DNA of 13,321 nucleotides, taken from NCBI GenBank assembly GCA_900128565.1, contig LT636149.1, forward strand, positions 1 through 13,321. Reading direction: 5' to 3'. Source of the stretch: Stramenopiles sp. TOSAG23-6. Taxonomy: Eukaryota; Sar. Under the pieces are notes generated by a model that was not told the origin of the DNA, did not search any database, and saw only the letters and a program-made list of their open reading frames with translations. Shown here piece by piece: positions 1 to 5,640 of the stretch; the first letter of the stretch is position 1; every line of letters starts with the position of its first letter. A program made the translations under genes and the position numbers.

Positions 1-16
1 GTACAAAATTTCGTAC
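1..16. repeat. GTAC-N8-GTAC dyad, copy 1
   Basis: GTACAAAATTTCGTAC is palindromic except for one base pair. The same layout (GTAC, eight A-then-T-rich bases, GTAC) recurs at 1418-1433, 1447-1462, 2488-2503 and, with ATAC for the first half site, 3806-3821. The role is unknown. Confidence 0.5.
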
Positions 17-54
17 GAAAAAAAAACTCGAATTTGAAAAAAAATAAAACATAC
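1..54 (-). other. Putative 5' part of an intron in the leftmost gene
   Basis: On the minus strand the sequence after codon 146 reads TCT|GTATGTTTTATTTT. This is a good donor match followed by a T-rich tract, while coding character disappears (the in-frame translation is mostly Phe). The acceptor would lie outside the window. The stretch also holds a GTAC-N8-GTAC dyad at 1-16 and a perfect 12-bp palindrome TTTCGTACGAAA at 9-20. Confidence 0.35.
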
Positions 55-492
55 AGAAAAAAGTTCTATGGAGATATCTGAATTGTTTGGTGGTTTATCT
101 TCAGAGGAGATGGCAGGGAAAGAAATATTATCTTCACTTTTATCTGTATATATGCCTGATCTTCCAAATTTTCGAGACATCTCAACTTTTGATGGCTGAG
201 TTTCAAAAAATGTCCCTTCCAACGTTTTGTCCAAAGTTTTCCCTGAAGATTCTCTTTGATCACTATTATATTTTTTATGTTTAGACTGAGTCTTTGTGTC
301 GATAGAATCCATAAAGTTTCCATAAAATGATCCACGAAGTGGTACGCTATCTGCAAAAGTCATTGAACTCGTAAACTCGTCAGAATCGGATTCCCACAAC
401 TCCTCAGCAAACATATCACTACCATAACGCATACGTGAAGCATTGTTATTTATGCTGCCGATATCAGATCTATTATTTTCTTGTGTACTCAT
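1..492 (-). CDS. N-terminal part of an unknown Ser/Asp-rich protein, open at the window edge
   Basis: An open frame starts at an ATG at 492 and has no stop before base 1, so the gene continues off the left edge. The first ~146 codons (492-55) look coding: hydrophilic, rich in Ser, Asp, Asn and Lys, beginning MSTQENNRSD, with an acidic patch (WESDSDEF) and then LRGSFYGNFMDS. From base 54 leftwards the translation becomes Phe-rich and T-rich, and a GTATGT at 54-49 fits a 5' splice donor in phase 0, so exon 1 probably ends at 55. No domain, signal peptide or membrane segment is recognised; it may be an intrinsically disordered N-terminus. A shorter frame over 356-66 on the same strand is out of frame with this one and looks spurious. 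HSBP1 lies upstream on the same strand, 412 bp away. Function is unknown. Confidence 0.5.
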   Translation of the reverse strand, partial: MSTQENNRSDIGSINNNASRMRYGSDMFAEELWESDSDEFTSSMTFADSVPLRGSFYGNFMDSIDTKTQSKHKKYNSDQRESSGKTLDKTLEGTFFETQPSKVEMSRKFGRSGIYTDKSEDNISFPAISSEDKPPNNSDISIELFSVCFIFFQIRVFFSYEILY

Positions 493-904
493 CAACAACG
501 CGATAATTGTTATGGCTAAAACGACAGAGACAAAAAGGTAAACTATGAAATATTAATTTGAACGAAAATCTACATCCATTTGTTTGAAGTCTTTTCTAAT
601 TCAAAAAACAATAATCATTTCCTACTAATATAATTTCTTTCATTTGAAATAAGAATCTCGGGAAAAAATCAATCCATCAAAATCGTCAATTTTATTCGCG
701 GTCAAATTTAAAAAAAAAAAAAAAAAAANAAAAAACATTTCGTGTTTTATTGTTTTTTTTAATTGAATACTGAATATTGAATATTCGTCTGATGAATTAT
801 TATTGTCTGAACTATTTGGAAAGCATCGACTGGTCAAAGTTGCATTACTCCAATAGCTACTCTGAGATATTTAATCCGAAAGCGTTTCTCGATTGTGCAT
901 ACAG
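493..904. other. Intergenic spacer between the leftmost gene and HSBP1
   Basis: This spacer should hold the promoter and 5' UTR of the leftmost gene and the 3' UTR and poly(A) region of HSBP1, since both are on the minus strand. It is strongly AT-rich and contains a long A run with one ambiguous base (710-735), so its length there is uncertain. A short frame across 837-640 runs through that homopolymer and is not credible as a gene. No RNA gene or structured element is seen. Confidence 0.6.
710..735. repeat. Homopolymer A run with an ambiguous base
   Basis: There are 25 A residues interrupted by one N at 729. This is most simply a low-confidence consensus over a homopolymer; the true length is unknown. 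Confidence 0.85.
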
Positions 905-1269
905 CTATGAAACAGGTTGTGGTGCATCTTCAATTTTAGCTGTCGGCATTGCACCATTCTCTTTTTCTCCACCTGCTTCCTGCATAAGGTCCGCAATAGA
1001 TTTTTCCAAATCGTCAATACGTCCACCCATTTCATCTATTCGTCCAATAATAGTCTCTGACATGTTTGTAAAACGAGACTGCATCTGTTGAAGTAAGCTT
1101 TGCACCTGTAAACAAAACAATAAGAAGGGGGTTAATTAGTTAGTTATATCAGTTTTGCAACTGAAGTAAAGTGTGGAAATAGCATAGAAAGAACACTTAC
1201 GAAAACTGTCAAATCTTCTTCATTTTCAACACCTCCTTCAGTAGGAACCTGGCCCCCATTCTTTGCCAT
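905..1269 (-). CDS. HSBP1: Heat shock factor binding protein 1 (HSBP1), two exons
   Basis: Exon 1 is 1269-1201 (23 codons, starting [10 protein letters not shown]) and exon 2 is 1105-905 (66 codons plus stop), giving 89 aa. The joined core reads [17 protein letters not shown], then [12 protein letters not shown] and [17 protein letters not shown]. This matches the HSBP1 family signature almost residue for residue; human HSBP1 is 76 aa. The family forms a small all-helical coiled-coil oligomer of hydrophobic heptads. In animals it binds the heat shock factor trimerisation region and dampens HSF activity; it has also been linked to WASH complex assembly, and plants have related HSBPs. Here the N-terminus is slightly longer and acidic, and the tail after the core is polar. 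The start has a strong context (AGGATGGC). A frame starting at 1120 reads into the intron and is not the real start. The gene is divergent from the 1650 gene. Identity is very secure; the role in this organism is inferred from the family. Confidence 0.95.
1106..1200 (-). other. Spliceosomal intron of HSBP1 (95 nt)
   Basis: The donor is GTAAGT (1200-1195) and the acceptor TTTACAG (ending at 1106) after a T-rich tract. Removing it joins ...DLTVF to VQSLLQQMQ... in phase 0 and restores the continuous HSBP1 coiled coil. This makes it a useful intron model for the genome. Confidence 0.93.
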
Positions 1270-1649
1270 CCTATGATTGATTTATTGTACGTAATCCAAA
1301 ACAATTTTATCAATATAGCTCGAACTACAAGGTCTCGTGACTCTCTCGTCCGTCAAGCTGGAGAGAAGATTGATCGATTGCGATTTGATTGCTTGCGATA
1401 AGCGGAGTTTTTTTTAAGTACAACTTTTTGTACTAAATTATTTTTAGTACAACTTTTTGTACTAAAAAAAAATTGACCTCCAGGGAAGTCTTCTTTGCTC
1501 CTTACGTCGTAGTCTTTGAAATATTTTGAACAAAAATACAGAAGACATTCATCAATTGATCAGAGCCGCTGTCAAAATTTGCGTCAATAGTGCAGCAGAT
1601 AATTCCGGGACATTTTGAGTCATAATTCCCTTTACTACATACATATAAA
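1270..1649. promoter_or_regulatory. Divergent promoter region between HSBP1 and the 1650 gene
   Basis: These 380 bp separate two gene starts pointing away from each other, so they should contain both promoters. The main visible structure is a pair of identical palindromic elements at 1417-1434 and 1446-1463. A TATA-like CATATAAA lies directly before the 1650 ATG, too close to be a standard TATA box. I looked for a heat shock element (alternating nGAAn blocks with regular 5-bp phase) and saw no convincing one. No ORF or RNA gene is evident. Confidence 0.6.
1417..1466. repeat. Tandem pair of GTAC dyads (21-bp direct repeat)
   Basis: The 21-bp sequence at 1417-1437 recurs exactly at 1446-1466, with a 29-bp period. 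Each copy contains AGTACAACTTTTTGTACT, a perfect 7-bp inverted repeat (AGTACAA/TTGTACT) around a 4-nt centre. The pair sits midway between two divergent genes. It could be a dimeric transcription factor site used twice, or a cruciform-prone sequence. The direct and inverted repeats are plain in the sequence; function is inference. Confidence 0.8.
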
Positions 1650-2732
1650 ATGACAATACAGAATGATGCTACTACGAGTAGTTCGCGTATAGAGAGTAAG
1701 CGAGAACGTAATCGCTTGTTTCAAAATAGCAAAAATCGACGTACCATGAGTGTACAGTCTGATAAACAGAAACGGTTAACTGAGCAAAGTGCGAGTTATA
1801 TATCATCTGCAATAATTATGGGCAATATATACCGTGCAGTTATGGAAGATTGTAGTGATAATACTATTTATTTTGTGGAATATGAGTCTCAAAAGATATA
1901 TGCAGATTTATCTCTGGGGTCTCAAACAGAGTTAGAGTGCTTATTGAGTTTCTGTCCTTTTATCTCAGAAATGAAAGGTTGTTTAATTGATAAACCTATG
2001 TACCGTATTGAATTTACCAATAGCCAAACTGTTAGACGATTTAAACGAGGGTTATGCAAATCTACTTTTGAGACATTTACAGAACCTTGCGTAAATCTTT
2101 GTTTTTCTCCTCTAAGAGTCCGTCTCTCCTCTGAGCTCGTACCCTTCACAAAAACTGGTGTAAGACTTGTGATACTAGTTGATGGGAAATATGGTGCCAT
2201 ACAAGATAGCACTCTTAAAAAAATAGTAAAGGCATGCAATTTATGTATTGTTCAACAAAATGAAACAAATGTTCCACAAGAAGTTTTGTCCATTCGAAAA
2301 AACTCAGAAGAAAAACACGAAAAACACCATGAAAGTTTATTTGATTTTGACAAACAGAAAAGGAAAAGCTCAAAGATTATCATTCGTCAAAAATATTTGC
2401 GTAAATTTCGTGACTTTTGCATCTTTCGTACTCAAATAAAACAAAAACAACAGAATAAAATAACTACAAATCGCTCAAATTCATTAGGTACGGAATTTGG
2501 TACAAAAAAAAATATTTTTTTCAAAACGAAAAATAGCGATACACTACATAGACTTTTACAAAATTTGTTAGATTCTGCAAATAATGAAAGTAGAACGACG
2601 ATAACTACAAAATGTCGTACGAAATTTAATGTTATGCATGTCAACGAAGATCGCGGGGAGAGTGAACAGAAGGGGGATAACCCTAACCCTACAAGTACTC
2701 TAACACAACAATTGTATGATCTACGTGTATGA
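1650..2732 (+). CDS. Unrecognised 360-aa basic protein
   Basis: A single open frame of 360 codons is long for such AT-rich DNA and starts at the first ATG, 380 bp from HSBP1. I recognise no family. Residues ~14-31 (SKRERNRLFQNSKNRR) are strongly basic and could act as a nuclear localisation signal. Residues ~50-200 look like a folded domain with alternating hydrophobic stretches (IYFVEYES; VRLVILVDGKYG) and several cysteines, including ECLLSFC (~97-102), PCVNLC (~147-151) and CNLC (~196-199). From ~210 onwards the protein is rich in Lys, Asn, Thr and Ser and probably disordered. No membrane segment is seen. The tail encodes DNPNPTS from a telomere-like AACCCTAACCCTA. The next gene starts 155 bp downstream on the same strand, and an AATAAA lies just past the stop (2738-2743). 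A hidden intron in the low-complexity half cannot be excluded. Confidence 0.7.
   Translation: MTIQNDATTSSSRIESKRERNRLFQNSKNRRTMSVQSDKQKRLTEQSASYISSAIIMGNIYRAVMEDCSDNTIYFVEYESQKIYADLSLGSQTELECLLSFCPFISEMKGCLIDKPMYRIEFTNSQTVRRFKRGLCKSTFETFTEPCVNLCFSPLRVRLSSELVPFTKTGVRLVILVDGKYGAIQDSTLKKIVKACNLCIVQQNETNVPQEVLSIRKNSEEKHEKHHESLFDFDKQKRKSSKIIIRQKYLRKFRDFCIFRTQIKQKQQNKITTNRSNSLGTEFGTKKNIFFKTKNSDTLHRLLQNLLDSANNESRTTITTKCRTKFNVMHVNEDRGESEQKGDNPNPTSTLTQQLYDLRV
2488..2503. repeat. GTAC-N8-GTAC dyad, copy inside a coding region
   Basis: GTACGGAATTTGGTAC has exactly the same GTAC spacing as the copies at 1-16 and 1418-1462, but lies within the low-complexity C-terminal half of the 1650 gene. A half copy, GTACGAAATTT, follows at 2617-2627. 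Confidence 0.4.
2679..2691 (+). repeat. Telomere-like/telobox sequence AACCCTAACCCTA
   Basis: Two CCCTAA-type units fall in frame in the 1650 gene and encode Asn-Pro-Asn-Pro. An identical 13-mer occurs in the same sense orientation in the C-terminal tail of the AP2-RsfS gene (4046-4034). It is far too short to be a telomeric tract. Confidence 0.6.
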
Positions 2733-2887
2733 TGAAAAATAAAAAAAAATATTTCGTGTCAAAAAAACTGAAACGTTTTTTAGTACTGACAGATAGTACA
2801 TTTCCTTTACCTCTAGTTAGCACTTACCTCACTTACTGCTCACAAAGTTCTCATAGACAACCTCTAGCGAATATCATTTGTATTAAA

Positions 2888-3643
2888 ATGGCAAGCAATC
2901 AAATTTCCGGACTTTTGCAAGGACTCACTCCTCTAGATGAGTTAGGAACTGCTCGGGACAACTTCGCCCAAGTCATCAAACAAATGAAAAATACAAGAAA
3001 AGAACGCGTTTTAATTAAAAATGATTGTACCCTCTTAGAAAACCGTATCAAGATATTAAAGCTAGAAGAACAACGTGCTTGGGCTCGAATTCAAAAATCT
3101 AGAGCCAGGGCTAAAAAAATCCTTTTAATACGTCAACAGCAGGCGTACGAGGGTGACGTTAGAGCTGCTGAACTAGACTTGGAAAAACGTGCAAAAAGAG
3201 CAAATAAAATGACTCTTCAAAAACATCGCGAAGTGTTAAAAGCTCAAATTGCTGCTAATCGAGAAAAGGCAAAGCTTGCAAAGAGACTTCATGTTCAAAA
3301 TTTAAAAAATGAAAAAGCTAAATTACAACGAGAAATTGAGTTAGAAAAGCAAGAAGCTCTGAAGCATGCAAAAGGTAACAACGCCCGAATCCGTGATGAG
3401 GAACGCGTGAGACGTGAAAAGTTAGCATCGCGTAAAGCAGAGAAAATCAGAACAGTACAAGAACAGTACGAAGATAGACTGAGACAAGAAGAAGCTCAAA
3501 GAAGAGGTGAAGAATTATCATTACAGAAACTCGAAGAAGAAGAATTGGAATTAATACAACGGTTACAAAGTACACAGCAATTTGCCACCAGTCAGTCTAA
3601 AATTTTTGATGTGACATCGGCACCAGGGAGTGTCGCTAGATAA
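2888..3643 (+). CDS. Coiled-coil protein of unknown function, 251 aa
   Basis: The frame is open from 2729, but the start is placed at 2888 (context TTAAAATGGC). The upstream codons encode a Lys/Ser/Thr mixture that looks like 5' UTR and sit against the stop of the previous gene. Residues ~1-30 (MASNQISGLLQGLTPLDELG) may be folded. From ~30 to ~235 the protein is almost pure charged helix, rich in Glu, Lys, Arg, Gln and Ala, with heptad-like spacing. A distinct block (~45-75) reads LLENRIKILKLEEQRAWARI and then QKSRARAKKIL. The last ~15 residues are polar. No signal peptide, membrane helix or catalytic motif is present. This composition is common among cytoskeletal and axoneme-associated proteins, but no specific family is recognised and a flagellar role is only a guess. 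The 155-bp spacer before it has two GTAC motifs (2783 and 2796) in an imperfect AGTACT...AGTAC inverted repeat. Confidence 0.85.
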   Translation: MASNQISGLLQGLTPLDELGTARDNFAQVIKQMKNTRKERVLIKNDCTLLENRIKILKLEEQRAWARIQKSRARAKKILLIRQQQAYEGDVRAAELDLEKRAKRANKMTLQKHREVLKAQIAANREKAKLAKRLHVQNLKNEKAKLQREIELEKQEALKHAKGNNARIRDEERVRREKLASRKAEKIRTVQEQYEDRLRQEEAQRRGEELSLQKLEEEELELIQRLQSTQQFATSQSKIFDVTSAPGSVAR

Positions 3644-3908
3644 AGCATTCATACTATAGTACTTTGGTCTATTTATCATAACATAATATATTCTCTAGGT
3701 TATTTTATATCTTTAATTATGAATTAAATTTTATATGTAACAGCATATCTCAAATGGAATCTTATTTTTTGATTTTTGACTTTTGAGACGTGTTGGGACT
3801 TTTTCATACGAAATTTTGTACGTAACTAACAAAAACATCAAATGTTTGAAATATTTTTGTAGAGACTTTTGAGTCAGAGTATTTCATCTACATTGCCGTA
3901 AAAATTAT
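3644..3908. other. Spacer between convergent genes
   Basis: These 265 bp should hold the 3' UTRs of the coiled-coil gene (plus) and the AP2-RsfS gene (minus). The region is AT-rich and carries a GTAC-type dyad at 3806-3821. No gene is seen. Confidence 0.7.
3806..3821. repeat. GTAC-type dyad between convergent genes
   Basis: ATACGAAATTTTGTAC is the reverse complement of the element at 1-16 except for one terminal base. Its position between two gene 3' ends argues against a simple promoter role for every copy. Confidence 0.5.
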
Positions 3909-4985
3909 TCATACGAATGGATGTTTTCGTTTTCTCTCCATCTGAACTGTCTCGTCCGGAATTGTTTCTACTACAGTGTCTCGATTAAGGCTAATTTTTT
4001 CTGCATCATTGTCTTCCTGAGTTGAAATAGTATTAGGGTTAGGGTTAATAGAAATATTTTTGTCAGTTTCAACAACAATAGATTCTTCATCAACACTTTC
4101 AAGAGAATTTTCTCTCAAATATAAATCATTTCTAATCTCTTCTCTATCTGGAACAGGGAATAATTCACATAACTCGTCATGATTTAACCCATCATAAAGT
4201 TCATGCGGCTTATCATCTCTAACATATTTCCAATGAGTCTCTAAATCATAAAACTTTCTACCGACCGGATCAAAAATATGAACTATTACTGGGCCGCAAT
4301 CAACAATCATCCAATCATCACAATCTCTACCCTCTATTTGTGGTTTCAGTTTCCATAATTTACGTCTCTTTTGTACTTGCACAAGCATATCTCCCATTTT
4401 ACGCATGTGAGCTTGTGAATGGCCAGTGACGAAAACCATATGAGAAGCAATGTCAGAGCGACCTGTGAGGTCTATTGATCGGAAATCGATTCCTTTCACG
4501 GCTTCAAGTCCATTCATGATTTCATCTAATGTGAGATATTTATTCTCGTACTCAGCAGTATGTGGAATAGGAAGTGAAAGAGATGCATCAGTTGAAGGTG
4601 GTAAGAAGTCAATCATAGACAAGTCAGCATTGGAGAAGTCATTTTCTACAGGGACCTTGCGTGAACGAGGGACTGGAGGTGCAGTTGAGCGTTTTTGAGG
4701 GCCCAACATTAACTTCCATTCATCATACGCACTGGCAGCCTCAAAATCATTGTTAAAAGTACCAATGTGAAATGTTTCACTGCCTATTGTTATGGTAGCC
4801 TCCCAGCGTCCATTGGGCAGTTCAACGACTCCTGGACGAGAACCTTGGTCAAATTTATTCCATTTTGAAATCGGTACTGATGAAAACGTCCTAATTGCTT
4901 CTTTGTATTGACGTTGAACAGTACATGCTTTGCGGCGGATAACGGTGTGAGCCATGCCAACATGGCGAAAAATATTTATAATCAT
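3909..4985 (-). CDS. RsfS/Iojap (MALSU1-type) ribosome-silencing protein fused to an AP2-like domain, probably mitochondrial
   Basis: A 358-aa protein starts at the ATG at 4985; the in-frame ATG at 4955 has a better context (GGCATGGC) and is an equally good start. Residues 1-38 are Arg-rich with no acidic residue before ~29 and end in IRTFSSVP, a mitochondrial-type presequence. Residues ~49-95 match an AP2 domain: PGV, NGRWEATI, FHIGTF, then EAASAYDEWKLMLG. A Pro/Ser linker follows. Residues ~150-258 match the RsfS/Iojap domain: YLTLDEIMNGLEAVKGIDF, GRSDIASHMVFVTGHSQAHM, then IEGRDCDDWMIVDCGPVIVH and RKFYDLETHWKY. In that family the domain binds ribosomal protein uL14 and blocks or times subunit joining; MALSU1 acts in mitoribosome assembly, Iojap in plants. 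The last ~100 residues are acidic and low in complexity. The AP2 part could bind DNA or RNA. The RsfS identity is strong, the AP2 identity good, the fused function inferred. A plastid location is possible, but no bipartite signal peptide is seen. Confidence 0.92.
   Translation of the reverse strand: MIINIFRHVGMAHTVIRRKACTVQRQYKEAIRTFSSVPISKWNKFDQGSRPGVVELPNGRWEATITIGSETFHIGTFNNDFEAASAYDEWKLMLGPQKRSTAPPVPRSRKVPVENDFSNADLSMIDFLPPSTDASLSLPIPHTAEYENKYLTLDEIMNGLEAVKGIDFRSIDLTGRSDIASHMVFVTGHSQAHMRKMGDMLVQVQKRRKLWKLKPQIEGRDCDDWMIVDCGPVIVHIFDPVGRKFYDLETHWKYVRDDKPHELYDGLNHDELCELFPVPDREEIRNDLYLRENSLESVDEESIVVETDKNISINPNPNTISTQEDNDAEKISLNRDTVVETIPDETVQMERKRKHPFV
4034..4046 (-). repeat. Telomere-like/telobox sequence AACCCTAACCCTA (minus strand)
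   Basis: On the coding strand this reads AACCCTAACCCTA and encodes NPNP in the disordered tail of the AP2-RsfS protein. It is identical to the 13-mer at 2679-2691. Confidence 0.6.
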
Positions 4986-4995
4986 GCTCACTTGT

Positions 4996-5040
4996 ATTTA
5001 TCGTAGTATCGTATCGTAGTACGATCGTAGTACGATAAAT
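4996..5040. promoter_or_regulatory. Array of TCGTAGTACGA palindromes upstream of AP2-RsfS
   Basis: TCGTAGTACGA is an 11-bp palindrome around a central G. It occurs twice back to back at 5014-5024 and 5025-5035, preceded by a degenerate copy at 5001-5011. The block is also framed by ATTTATCGTA (4996-5005) and its inverse TACGATAAAT (5031-5040). It begins 11 bp from the ATG at 4985, so it may lie in the core promoter or the 5' UTR, where it could fold as RNA. It shares the GTAC core with the dyads elsewhere in the window. Function is inferred only from symmetry and position. Confidence 0.6.
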
Positions 5041-5312
5041 TTCGAACTGACTCTGAATCATTCCTGTGAAAAAAAAATGGGTACCGGGTATCAAAAATTA
5101 CAACATAACAGTCATTATGCAAAATTTCGTTTGAAATTATTTTAATTTGTTTAATTTGTTTATCTCTTATACTTATACTTTGGCAAATTAAATAAACCGG
5201 AATGTTTTTTCTGTCATGAAATATCTTCAGATAAAGCGAAATTTTGGAATGGGCGTTAGAGGCTTCGTGTTTGAAAATTTTATGAAAATTTGGATTTAAA
5301 ATGATTTTTATA

Positions 5313-5318
5313 TTTATT
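5313..5318 (-). terminator. Candidate poly(A) signal AATAAA
   Basis: AATAAA on the minus strand lies ~35 nt past the TAA at 5355-5353. This fits the idea that the giant gene really ends at 5353. It is a weak call because the region is AT-rich. Confidence 0.3.
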
Positions 5319-5352
5319 TAAAAGGTGTCAATATAAACAATATTAATCTCCA

Positions 5353-5640
5353 TTAATCTCCATATCCAAATAAGGCTAAAGCAATGTTTTCGCCGATTTG
5401 ATTAGGATCAAACGGCTCTCTCTCGATATCATTATATTCTGTTTGGTGTGATTTTCTTCTCTCTACCTTAGTTCTATTAGTATCATCTCCATATCCCTGG
5501 ATGGAGTAATCTGCAGATAATCCAAATCCACTTTTTGAATTTTCAAGCGAAAGAAATTGACTCAAATCATCTCGATAATCATTTGGTTCACCTTTTGCAA
5601 AACTTCCAAATGTAAAANCNTCAGTTTTTTTTTTNANGCT
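5353..5640 (-). CDS. Probable true C-terminus of the giant gene, in a shifted frame
   Basis: On the minus strand a frame is open from 5640 to the TAA at 5355-5353, about 95 codons including two or three affected by Ns. It contains no Met at all, so it is unlikely to be a separate gene. The encoded sequence is acidic and polar (KGEPNDYRDDLSQFLSLENS) and finishes with DPNQIGENIALALFGYGD. It directly abuts the end of the giant frame at an A10 run flanked by Ns (5618, 5620, 5635, 5637). One surplus base, or two missing bases, in that stretch would join the two into one protein about 85-90 residues longer. A small intron is an alternative, but no convincing donor/acceptor pair is seen. The 10-bp sequence ATTAATCTCC is tandemly duplicated across the stop (5342-5361). 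Confidence 0.7.
   Translation of the reverse strand, partial: SXKKKTXXFTFGSFAKGEPNDYRDDLSQFLSLENSKSGFGLSADYSIQGYGDDTNRTKVERRKSHQTEYNDIEREPFDPNQIGENIALALFGYGD

Larger units (their letters stand above)
4986..5352. promoter_or_regulatory. Promoter region of the AP2-RsfS gene and 3' region of the giant gene
   Basis: Both flanking genes are on the minus strand, so these 367 bp hold the 3' UTR of the giant gene (right) and the promoter and 5' UTR of the AP2-RsfS gene (left). The left end has a dense palindrome cluster (4996-5040). The rest is AT-rich without clear structure, apart from a candidate poly(A) signal at 5318-5313. No additional gene is seen. Confidence 0.6.

Noticed and set aside
66-356. 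96-codon minus-strand frame in the left edge
   Set aside because: The overlapping frame from the ATG at 492 is open through the same bases, starts further upstream and has more protein-like composition.
710-735. Poly(A) tail of a retroposed element
   Set aside because: No target-site duplication or source gene sequence is seen next to it, and the N suggests a simple homopolymer with uncertain length.
777-1091. 104-codon plus-strand frame over HSBP1
   Set aside because: It is antisense to exon 2 of HSBP1, whose identity is secure.
1270-1649. Heat shock element near HSBP1
   Set aside because: GAA/TTC triplets occur (for example GAAGTCTTC near 1484), but not with the regular 5-bp phase of an HSE.
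1922-2644. Minus-strand frames at 2239-1922 and 2644-2432, and a plus-strand frame at 2248-2439
   Set aside because: All overlap the longer 360-codon frame; products are Phe/Cys/Val-rich or Lys-rich without motifs.
2729-2887. Extending the 251-aa coiled-coil protein to an ATG at 2729
   Set aside because: This would overlap the stop of the previous gene and add a Lys/Ser/Thr-rich stretch unlike the rest. The ATG at 2888 has a better context and begins the protein-like sequence.
4033-4048. Telomere or subtelomere boundary suggested by TTAGGGTTAGGGTTAA
   Set aside because: There are fewer than three units and they are in frame within a coding sequence; no tract or flanking decay of repeats is present.
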